DNA of 13,677 nucleotides from JADFRG01 sp964590515 (GTDB lineage Bacteria; Chloroflexota; Anaerolineae; Anaerolineales; E44-bin32), in NCBI GenBank assembly GCA_964590515.1, contig CAZPZD010000056.1, positions 1 through 13,677 on the forward strand, read 5' to 3'. Under the pieces are notes generated by a model, which ran no database searches, was not told where the DNA came from, and worked only from the letters and a program-made list of their open reading frames with translations. Within the stretch, counting starts at the first letter, position 1. Every line of letters starts with the position of its first letter. Position numbers and translations under genes: made by a program. Positions 7,945 through 13,677 of this stretch are shown piece by piece.

Positions 7945-9143
7945 TTGTCGAGACGTTGAGCGTGGGCCAGCAGGAGCGGCATCACGCTGGTGGCCTGGAA
8001 AGTGCCGAGCCCACCCCGCATGCAGCTGGACTCGCCGAATGCACGCGAGCCGTCTTGTCGAATCGTATCCGGCGCCCAAAGCAGGAAGGGGACCGGATGC
8101 CAGGAGTGGGTCTGGAGGCGGGCCGGGGTAGAGTGATCCCCGGTCACCGCCAGCACGTCCGGTCTTAGTTCGAGCAAATCGGGCAAGGCCCGGTCCACCG
8201 CTTCAAACACCGCGGCCTTGCCCTCGAAGTCTCCGTCCTCGCCTCGGCTGTCCGCGGTTTTGATATGGATAAAGAAAAACTCGTAGGCCGCCCAGTTGTC
8301 TCGCACCGCGGCGAACTCATCCTCCGGCCGCTCGCCCGCAAACTCGATCACATCCATCCCAACCAGGCGCGACACACCTCGGTACATTGGGTAGACCGCT
8401 ACACAGGCCGCGGTCAGTCCGTAGACATCTGAAAAACGGGCAAGTTCCGGGTCGGTTGAGAATCCGCGCAAGGTGAGTCCGTTGGCCACCGGTTGATCGC
8501 CGAGGACAGACATCGCCTGCCCGATCCAGTCGTTGACCAGCTTGGCGGTCTGCTCTGAACCCGGAGCCTGGGCCGCGGCCGGCAGCGGGGGGGCTCCCGC
8601 CTCCTGCGGATCAGTGTCGCTGACCGCCGCGCCAAGCCTCGACCCGCGAATTACAAAGGCGAACCGATAATCGCGTACATGCCGGACCTGCACCTCACAA
8701 CCTGCCACTCGGATGGCAGCCAGCCGCTGCACCAGGGGCACGGCCTGTTCGCCGGCCAATCGGCCGGCTCGCCGATCGGTGATCCGGCCTTGAGCGTCGA
8801 GGGTGCAGAAATTACCACGAGCGGCCACACTGCCTTTCTCAACAGCCAGGCCCACTCCGGCCGCTTCAAGCACCCCTCGACCAACCTGGAATTCCAGCGG
8901 GTCGTATCCAAAGAGGGCTAGGTGGGCCGGGCCGGATCCTGGGGTTATTCCGGGAAGGATTGGGACGCTCTGGCCGGTCGCACCTTCCTGAGCTAAGCGA
9001 TCCAGAGTGGGTGTGGCGGCGGCTTCCAGCTCGGTCGGACCTCCGGGTTCGAGCGCCAAGCCCCCCAGTCCATCGAGGACCAGCAGGACGATCTTGGTCT
9101 GTGCGTGCCGTCGGAGTCCTCGAACAACTTCCTGCAAGTTCAA
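7945..9143 (-). CDS. apgM: 2,3-bisphosphoglycerate-independent phosphoglycerate mutase, ApgM type (last codons in gap)
   Basis: Interconverts 3-phosphoglycerate and 2-phosphoglycerate in glycolysis/gluconeogenesis; cytosolic, alkaline phosphatase superfamily. About 399 residues are visible. Motifs in order: KIVLLVLDGLGG (metal-binding Asp about residue 24), PGSGPAHLALFGYDP (nucleophile Ser about residue 70), AARGNFCT, HIKTADSRGEDGDFEGK, then TGDHSTP and HSWHPVPFLLWA (metal ligands). The visible end, MPLLLAHAQRLD plus the first two bases of a probable Lys codon, is close to the usual family C-terminus, so only a few residues are lost in the gap. I chose TTG at 9143 because GAGG lies five bases upstream and the protein then begins MNLQEVV, a few residues before the core. 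A GTG at 9179 lies inside the terminator stem of the upstream gene and is unlikely. It belongs functionally with gap and pgk on the other strand. The family is clear. Confidence 0.92.
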
Positions 9144-9148
9144 ACGAA

Positions 9149-9152
9149 CCTC
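9149..9152 (-). promoter_or_regulatory. Ribosome binding site GAGG deciding the apgM start
   Basis: On the minus strand, GAGG lies five bases before the TTG at 9143. No comparable Shine-Dalgarno sequence serves the GTG at 9179, so the TTG is preferred. Confidence 0.55.
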
Positions 9153-9167
9153 ACTCGATTCAACAAG

Positions 9168-9198
9168 AAGCCCCCGCACCTCGCTAGATGGGGGGCTT
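9168..9198 (-). terminator. Hairpin terminator after the ABC transporter ATPase gene
   Basis: A perfect 8-bp stem, AAGCCCCC (9168-9175) with GGGGGCTT (9191-9198), closes a 15-base loop. On the minus strand it starts about 20 bases after the ugpC-like stop codon and is followed by CTTCTTGTTG, a moderately T-rich tail. It fits an intrinsic terminator for that gene. Its tail lies only about 20 bases before the apgM Shine-Dalgarno, so apgM needs read-through or a promoter I could not identify. Confidence 0.65.
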
Positions 9199-9218
9199 GG
9201 CTGTTCCAGACCCGGCTG

Positions 9219-10322
9219 CTAGGCGACCGCTTTTTGTTCACCCTGGGTGTCGAAGATGTGCATGTTGTCCATGTTGAAGGCCAGTTGGGTCTGAGTGCCG
9301 CGCTTCATTTCACTGCGCGGATCCACCCGGCCGACAAAGGTCCCCCCGCCGCTGTCCAGGTAGAGGAAGATCTCGTTCCCCATTAATTCCCGCACATCGA
9401 CCTTGGCATCGACCAGAGAGGGTTCAATATTAGGTGGCGTGAATTTCGGATCGTGGATGTCCTCGGGCCGGATGCCAAAGATCACTTCTTTGCCCGCGAA
9501 GGATTGAAATCGGCTGGTCTTGGATCGCGGCACGGCCGCTGAAAATGCGCCTGCGTCTACGACCAGGTGTCCGTTAGCCGGCACTAATCGGGCCTTGAAG
9601 AAATTCATCGCTGGCGAGCCGATGAAGCCGGCCACAAAGACGTTTGCCGGATGGTCGTAGAGATGTTGGGGGTTGTCCACCTGCTGGAGGACCCCGCCGT
9701 TGATCACGGCGATGCGGCTGGCCATCGTCATCGCCTCCACCTGATCATGGGTCACGTAGATGAATGTGGTCGCCAGGCTCTGGTGCAGTTTGCTGATCTC
9801 GGCCCGGGTTTGCACCCGCAGTTTGGCGTCCAAGTTCGAGAGCGGTTCGTCGAACAAGAATACTTTAGGTTCGCGGACGATTGCCCGCCCTACCGCGACC
9901 CGCTGGCGCTGCCCGCCTGATAGTTGCCGCGGCTTACGCTCGAGCAAAGACTGAATATCGAGGATTTCGGCGGCCTGGTTGACCCGGCGGGTGATTTCCG
10001 CTTTGGGGGTTTTCCGCAGACGAAGTCCGAACGCCATGTTCTCAAAAACCGACATATGTGGATAGAGTGCGTACGACTGGAAGACCATGGCGATGTCGCG
10101 GTCTTTGGGCGGCACATCATTGACCACCCGATCGTCGATCAGAATGCGACCCTCGGAGACCTCCTCCAGCCCGGCCAGCAAGCGCAGGGCGGTCGTCTTG
10201 CCACATCCCGAGGGTCCGACGAACACCAGGAATTCTTTGTCGGCGACTTGTACATCCATGTCGCGAACCGCAACGACATCGCCGAAGCGTTTGAACACAT
10301 GCTCGTAGGTCACGCTGGCCAT
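9219..10322 (-). CDS. Sugar ABC transporter ATP-binding protein, UgpC/MsmX/MalK type
   Basis: This cytosolic ATPase would power carbohydrate (or glycerol-3-phosphate) import by an ABC transporter. It has 367 residues. Visible motifs: Walker A GPSGCGKTT at 36-44, Q-loop MVFQSYALYPHM with Q82, signature LSGGQRQRVA from 134, Walker B VFLFDEP at 154-160, the D-loop SNLDA, and H-loop H192 in YVTHDQVEAM. After residue 240 comes a TOBE/OB-type regulatory domain with FGIRPEDI, as in COG3839 members. I chose the ATG at 10322 because GGAGG lies seven bases upstream; a TTG seven codons earlier precedes that site. No permease or binding-protein gene is nearby, so it may be a shared ATPase serving several importers, as MsmX does in Bacillus; this is inference. 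A terminator follows it, so it is probably transcribed alone. Which ortholog it is cannot be decided here. Confidence 0.92.
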   Translation of the reverse strand: MASVTYEHVFKRFGDVVAVRDMDVQVADKEFLVFVGPSGCGKTTALRLLAGLEEVSEGRILIDDRVVNDVPPKDRDIAMVFQSYALYPHMSVFENMAFGLRLRKTPKAEITRRVNQAAEILDIQSLLERKPRQLSGGQRQRVAVGRAIVREPKVFLFDEPLSNLDAKLRVQTRAEISKLHQSLATTFIYVTHDQVEAMTMASRIAVINGGVLQQVDNPQHLYDHPANVFVAGFIGSPAMNFFKARLVPANGHLVVDAGAFSAAVPRSKTSRFQSFAGKEVIFGIRPEDIHDPKFTPPNIEPSLVDAKVDVRELMGNEIFLYLDSGGGTFVGRVDPRSEMKRGTQTQLAFNMDNMHIFDTQGEQKAVA

Positions 10323-10329
10323 GCTGTGT

Positions 10330-10334
10330 CCTCC
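10330..10334 (-). promoter_or_regulatory. Ribosome binding site GGAGG of the ABC transporter ATPase gene
   Basis: GGAGG on the minus strand, seven bases before the ATG at 10322. This is the best Shine-Dalgarno in the window and it fixes the start of the ATPase. Confidence 0.75.
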
Positions 10335-10356
10335 GCGGCTCAACAGCCCGAGCCGG

Positions 10357-10362
10357 ATTATA
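10357..10362 (-). promoter_or_regulatory. Candidate -10 element of the ABC transporter ATPase gene
   Basis: A perfect TATAAT on the minus strand, preceded by GTG. It would start transcription near 10350, about 28 bases before the ATG, which leaves room for the GGAGG site. No good -35 hexamer is seen at 16-18 bp spacing (TTGGGC lies at only 13 bp), so the promoter may be weak or activator-dependent. Confidence 0.5.
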
Positions 10363-10403
10363 CACCGCGGTACCGGCCCAACTGCGCCGAGGAACAGTCT
10401 CGT

Positions 10404-10432
10404 TTGACGCTCATTTTGGACTTTGGTATAGT
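10404..10432 (+). promoter_or_regulatory. Sigma-70-type promoter of yvcK
   Basis: TTGACG (10404-10409), a 17-base spacer, and TATAGT (10427-10432): five of six consensus matches in each box at ideal spacing. The expected transcription start, about seven bases beyond the -10 box, falls at 10438-10441, right at the yvcK GTG (10440). The message would then have almost no 5' leader. It is divergent from the ATPase gene promoter. Confidence 0.7.
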
Positions 10433-10439
10433 CAGCCGC

Positions 10440-11765
10440 GTGACTGAGCGAAAGCCGGGCAGGCCCACGCGCCTTCGGCTACTTTGGCGCTGGCTTCAGC
10501 CTGGCTTGGGAGTGAAGCGCTGGTTGGCGATGCTGGTGTTGGCCATTGCGCTTGTCGGCCTCGGTTTGGCGACTGGTCTGCTTTCCCTCTACCGCATCGA
10601 GCCAAACCCGCTTCACCCGGTGTTCTTGGCCTCCATCCCCGCCGGCGTGGTCGCTGGACTCTTGGTCCTCGTCGGTCTGGCTTCGGCGCTGATGGCGATG
10701 CTCCGATTGAACAAGAGCTTGCTGAGCCCCTATGTCCGGGCCGGAAGACCGGTGGTGGATGTGGTTGCCGCGCATCGCAAACTGGGTCGCGGTCCCAAAG
10801 TGGTGGCCATTGGCGGTGGAACAGGGCTTTCGACTTTATTGCGGGGTCTGAAGAAGCACACCGCCAACCTGACGGCGATCGTGACCATGGCCGACGACGG
10901 CGGGTCCTCCGGTCGCCTGCGCCGCTCCCTCGGCTTACCCCCACCGGGAGATGTGCGAGCTTGCCTCGCGGCGCTCTCCAACGATGAAGACCTGCTCACC
11001 CAGCTTTTCCAGTACCGGTTCCTAGAAGGGGAGGAACTGGACGGGCACTCCTTCGGAAATCTGTTCATCGCGGCATTGAGTGGGGTAACCGGTAGTTTTG
11101 ACCGAGGCATCCTGGAGGCTGGAAGAGTCCTGTCTATCCGCGGGCGAGTACTGCCGTCAACCTTGGCCAACATCGCCTTGGTTGCCGACAAGACTCCCGC
11201 CCTGGCCGTCCAGGCGATTCGAGTTCAGGGCGAGAGCCGGATTCCGGAAGTTCCTGGGAAGATTCGCAGAATCTTCTTGGAACCGCCCGATCCGCCTGCC
11301 TACCCTGAGGCGATCCACGCTCTGCTGAACGCCGACATGATCGTGATCGGACCCGGCAGCCTCTATACGAGCGTGCTTCCAAACCTGCTGGTCCCGGACA
11401 TTGCCAACGCGGTCCGAGCGAGCCGGGCCTTTCGGGTCTACGTGTGCAATGTGGCGACCCAGCAGGGTGAGACCGACCGTTATGATTGTCTGGATCATTG
11501 GACCGCGCTCAGCGAACATGGAGGGGAGGGTCTGGTCGACACCGTCGTGGCCAACGATTGCACCGATCTACCTTTGGTCGGTACTTCGGTCGCGGTGCTT
11601 GCCTCGGCGAACGGACTCCTGGGGGTTCCCACCTATTCCGCTGACCTGGTGGATCATCAGCGGCCATGGCGGCACGATTCGGACCAGCTGGCGGACAGTC
11701 TGATCTCACTGCTCGAGGAACAGACCGGTCCCTTGGAATTCGATCGGGCTGAGTCGCCAAAATAG
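10440..11765 (+). CDS. yvcK: YvcK-family gluconeogenesis factor / UDP-sugar-binding protein with N-terminal TM hairpin
   Basis: YvcK (also called CuvA) proteins are related to CofD, bind UDP-sugars, and are needed for growth on gluconeogenic carbon and for cell-wall homeostasis. This one has 441 residues, against about 320 in Bacillus. The extra 110 residues hold two TM segments (about 29-50 and 61-88) preceded by WRWLQPGLGVKRW, so the catalytic-like domain is membrane-anchored. The core shows VVAIGGGTGLSTLLRGLK at 121-138, TMADDGGSSGRLRR at 149-162, PPPGDVR to 173, then DGHSFGNL, DMIVIGPGSLYTSV and CNVATQQGETDRY. I chose GTG at 10440 because the WLQPGLGVKRW block should be kept; a GTG at 10512 would remove it and has no properly spaced Shine-Dalgarno. 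The open frame upstream of 10440 crosses the divergent promoters and is not coding. A 52-bp spacer separates it from gap, suggesting one carbon-metabolism unit. Confidence 0.9.
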   Translation: MTERKPGRPTRLRLLWRWLQPGLGVKRWLAMLVLAIALVGLGLATGLLSLYRIEPNPLHPVFLASIPAGVVAGLLVLVGLASALMAMLRLNKSLLSPYVRAGRPVVDVVAAHRKLGRGPKVVAIGGGTGLSTLLRGLKKHTANLTAIVTMADDGGSSGRLRRSLGLPPPGDVRACLAALSNDEDLLTQLFQYRFLEGEELDGHSFGNLFIAALSGVTGSFDRGILEAGRVLSIRGRVLPSTLANIALVADKTPALAVQAIRVQGESRIPEVPGKIRRIFLEPPDPPAYPEAIHALLNADMIVIGPGSLYTSVLPNLLVPDIANAVRASRAFRVYVCNVATQQGETDRYDCLDHWTALSEHGGEGLVDTVVANDCTDLPLVGTSVAVLASANGLLGVPTYSADLVDHQRPWRHDSDQLADSLISLLEEQTGPLEFDRAESPK

Positions 11766-11806
11766 GCGCGCCCACTATCGGCCGAGCAGTGCCTCAGGCA
11801 AGACCC

Positions 11807-11812
11807 AAGGTG
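11807..11812 (+). promoter_or_regulatory. Ribosome binding site AAGGTG of gap
   Basis: A purine-rich AAGGTG ends five bases before the gap ATG. The 52-bp yvcK-gap spacer shows no convincing promoter or terminator. Confidence 0.5.
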
Positions 11813-11817
11813 CAACG

Positions 11818-12828
11818 ATGACAACGCGGATCGGGATCAACGGTTTCGGGCGAATCGGCCGGCAGGTGGTCAAGCTGATTCGGGCGGAGTACCCGGGTGA
11901 ACTGGACATCGTAGCCTTCAATGATTTGGGTGACTTGCCGACAATGGCCCACCTGTTCAGGTACGACTCGAATTACGGAAAGTACCCGGGGGTAGTCGAG
12001 ATCTCGGATGGCGGACTGCGAGTCGACGGCGATCTCATTAAGGCCCTGTCGATCCGTGACCCCGCGGAACTACCTTGGGATGAGTTGGGAGTCGAGATCG
12101 TGATCGAGTCGACCGGACTGTTCACTTCCCGCGAGCTGGCCTCCAAGCATCTGGCTGCCGGGGCCAGGAAGGTGATCATCAGCGCCCCGTCGAAAGACCC
12201 CGACGTTACCATCGTGTTGGGGGTCAACGACGGCATGTACAAACCGGCCGACCACCACATCGTGTCGAATGCCAGCTGCACGACCAATTGCTTGGCCCCG
12301 GCCGCCAAGGTCGTGCAGGACGAGTTTGGGATCGAGAAAGCCCTGATGACCACAATTCACGCCTACACCAACGACCAGCGGATCCTCGACCTACCCCATG
12401 AGGACTTGCGCCGGGCCCGGGCGGCGGCTCTGAACATCATCCCGACCACTACTGGCGCGGCGCGGGCGATCTCCCGGGTCATCCCGGAACTTAAGGGGAA
12501 ATTCGACGGGTTTGCCATGCGGGTACCGACCGCCACCGTATCGGTTGTAGATTTCGTGGCAACCTTGGAGCGCGAGGCGACCACCGAAGGGCTGCATCAG
12601 GCTTTTCGGGCCGCCTCGATCGGGCCGATGGAGGGGATCCTCGGATTCAGCGAAGAACCGCTGGTCAGCAGCGACTTCAAGATGGATCCCCGCTCCAGCA
12701 TTGTGGACGCCGAGTTTACAATGGTCATGGGCGGAAACATGGCCAAAGTAGTGGCCTGGTACGACAACGAATGGGGATACTCCGCTCGTACCGCGGACTT
12801 GGCCGCCATGATGGCCCGCAAACTCTAG
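11818..12828 (+). CDS. gap: Type I glyceraldehyde-3-phosphate dehydrogenase
   Basis: Catalyses the reversible, phosphate-dependent oxidation of glyceraldehyde 3-phosphate to 1,3-bisphosphoglycerate; a cytosolic homotetramer in this family. It has 336 residues, the usual length. Visible: the dinucleotide fold GINGFGRIGR at 6-15; N35/D36 at the end of the second strand, where an Asp favours NAD over NADP; the catalytic block SNASCTTNCLAP with Cys154; TTIHAYTNDQ with His181; the LNIIPTTTGAA phosphate-site region; and the C-terminal WYDNEWGYSAR. All catalytic positions are intact. The ATG at 11818 starts just before the Rossmann strand and has a Shine-Dalgarno, so the start is sound. pgk follows after 13 bp and yvcK precedes by 52 bp, suggesting co-transcription. 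NAD preference is inferred from the Asp alone. Confidence 0.97.
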   Translation: MTTRIGINGFGRIGRQVVKLIRAEYPGELDIVAFNDLGDLPTMAHLFRYDSNYGKYPGVVEISDGGLRVDGDLIKALSIRDPAELPWDELGVEIVIESTGLFTSRELASKHLAAGARKVIISAPSKDPDVTIVLGVNDGMYKPADHHIVSNASCTTNCLAPAAKVVQDEFGIEKALMTTIHAYTNDQRILDLPHEDLRRARAAALNIIPTTTGAARAISRVIPELKGKFDGFAMRVPTATVSVVDFVATLEREATTEGLHQAFRAASIGPMEGILGFSEEPLVSSDFKMDPRSSIVDAEFTMVMGGNMAKVVAWYDNEWGYSARTADLAAMMARKL

Positions 12829-12841
12829 CCCTCCGACAAGA

Positions 12842-13677
12842 GTGTCCAAATTAAGATCGGTCCGCGACCTCGAGGTTCGCGGACGGCGGGTACTGCTGCG
12901 GGTGGACTTCAACGTCCCGCTCGCTGACGGCACTGTCGTCGACGACACCCGAATTCGGGCAGCCCTTCCGACGATCCGCTTTCTGCGCGATCGCGGCGCC
13001 CGCGTGGTTCTGTGCTCGCATCTCGGACGGCCGAAGGGCAAAGTGGTCCCCGGCCTCTCGCTTCGCCCGGTGGCGATCCAGCTTGCCAAGCTGCTTGAAA
13101 TGGCGGTCGGGTTTGCTGAAGATTGTGTCGGGCCGATAGCCGAGGCCGCGGCGACGGGGCTGCACCCCGGCGACCTGCTGATGCTGGAGAACACTCGGTT
13201 CCACCCTGAGGAGACCGAGAACGATCGGGATTTCGCCAAACAGCTTGCCAAACTGGCAGAGCTGTACGTTAACGATGCCTTCGGGACTGCCCATCGGGCC
13301 CACGCTTCGACCGAGGGGGTCGCGCACTATCTACCGAGCGCGGCGGGCCTGCTGGTCGAGCGGGAAGTCCAATTCCTCAGGGAGGCGCTTAAATCCCCCG
13401 AACGACCGTATGTAGTGGTCCTGGGAGGGGCGAAGATATCAGACAAGATGGGTCTGGTCCGAAAGTTTATAGACGAGTCGGATGCCGTGCTGATCGGGGG
13501 CGGCATGGCCAACACGTTCTTGGCTTCCCAAGGGCTGGATCTGGCCGAATCACTCGTTGAGCGCGACTCCCTGACAACTGCGGCCGAGCTGCTCGCTCGA
13601 GCAGGGACCCGGCTGCACTTACCGACGGATGTGGTGGCCGCGGCTGCCGTATCCGAGTTGGCCGAACATCGGGTGAC
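12842..13677 (+). CDS. pgk: Phosphoglycerate kinase, N-terminal 278 residues (3' truncated by window)
   Basis: Transfers phosphate between 1,3-bisphosphoglycerate and ADP, the step after gap. The frame stays open to the window end, leaving 278 of roughly 390-400 residues. Visible: the substrate-binding RVDFNVP at 20-26, SHLGRP at 59-64, ENTRFHPEE, the hinge-region signature NDAFGTAHRAHAST from 144, then the start of the nucleotide domain with GGAKISDKM at 195-203 and GGGMANTF at 219-226. No catalytic or binding motif is missing in this part. The start is a GTG 13 bases after the gap stop. No clear Shine-Dalgarno is seen, so translation may depend on ribosomes finishing gap. MSKLRSVRDLEVRGRRVLLRVD is a normal PGK beginning, which supports this start. 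Confidence 0.95.
   Translation, partial: MSKLRSVRDLEVRGRRVLLRVDFNVPLADGTVVDDTRIRAALPTIRFLRDRGARVVLCSHLGRPKGKVVPGLSLRPVAIQLAKLLEMAVGFAEDCVGPIAEAAATGLHPGDLLMLENTRFHPEETENDRDFAKQLAKLAELYVNDAFGTAHRAHASTEGVAHYLPSAAGLLVEREVQFLREALKSPERPYVVVLGGAKISDKMGLVRKFIDESDAVLIGGGMANTFLASQGLDLAESLVERDSLTTAAELLARAGTRLHLPTDVVAAAAVSELAEHRV

Noticed and set aside
7845..7959. Continuation of the lit-like frame through the N run to a stop at 7959
   Set aside because: The gap length is a placeholder, so the frame after it is meaningless. The bases after the gap belong to minus-strand apgM.
8400..8700. Possible loss of the catalytic region in apgM, because SRGEDGD is seen where some relatives have AGHDGD
   Set aside because: From memory, SRGED/SYGED variants occur in normal bacterial ApgM proteins, and the other metal and catalytic motifs are intact.
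9924..10439. In-frame extension of yvcK far upstream
   Set aside because: It runs antisense through the ABC transporter ATPase gene and across both divergent promoters, and its residues do not resemble any YvcK N-terminus.
11765..11801. GGCGCGCC palindrome and the small TGCC-TCA-GGCA hairpin between yvcK and gap
   Set aside because: Both are short, expected by chance in GC-rich DNA, and lack a T tail or any sign of a regulator site.

Overview
The window is high-GC bacterial DNA with tightly packed genes. It carries no rRNA, tRNA, CRISPR array, insertion sequence or phage gene that I can recognise. The gene set points to Chloroflexota, most likely an uncultured member known from a draft or metagenome scaffold: YfhO-like and GT-C-like membrane proteins, a membrane-fused spermidine synthase-like protein, a TIGR01906/Lit-type protein, an archaeal/bacterial ApgM-type phosphoglycerate mutase, a YvcK with an N-terminal membrane hairpin, and type I gap followed by pgk. 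This assignment rests on recalled family distribution and not on a search. A run of exactly 100 N (7845-7944) marks a scaffold join, so the left and right parts are linked only by scaffolding.

Left part (1-7844), all on the plus strand. Six genes are linked end to end by very short or overlapping junctions: a truncated YfhO-like membrane protein, a GT-C-like polytopic protein, a full-length YfhO-like protein, a smaller GT-C-like protein carrying a GYDGQ motif, a seven-TM protein fused to a spermidine synthase-like domain, and a Lit-like lipoprotein intramolecular transacylase cut by the gap. Four junctions overlap or nearly overlap (ATGA, a 38-bp or 8-bp overlap, ATGA, TGATG); the fifth spacer is 45 bp. 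I read this as a cell-envelope or surface-glycan cluster, probably translationally coupled. The substrates are unknown.

Middle part (7945-10322), minus strand. An orphan UgpC/MsmX/MalK-type sugar ABC transporter ATPase is followed by a hairpin terminator and then by apgM, whose last few codons fall in the gap.

Right part (10404-13677), plus strand. A 117-bp divergent intergenic region holds a promoter for each direction. The plus-strand promoter (TTGACG, 17 bp, TATAGT) sits so close to the yvcK GTG codon that yvcK mRNA is predicted to be leaderless. yvcK (membrane-anchored gluconeogenesis/UDP-sugar factor), gap and pgk follow in one direction with 52-bp and 13-bp spacers; pgk runs off the window. 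With apgM, the right part therefore encodes three consecutive steps of lower glycolysis/gluconeogenesis, next to a carbon-metabolism regulator and a sugar-uptake ATPase. I did not find a clearly new defence or mobile system. The most interesting points are the envelope cluster, the atypical spermidine synthase-like protein coupled to Lit, and the leaderless yvcK promoter.
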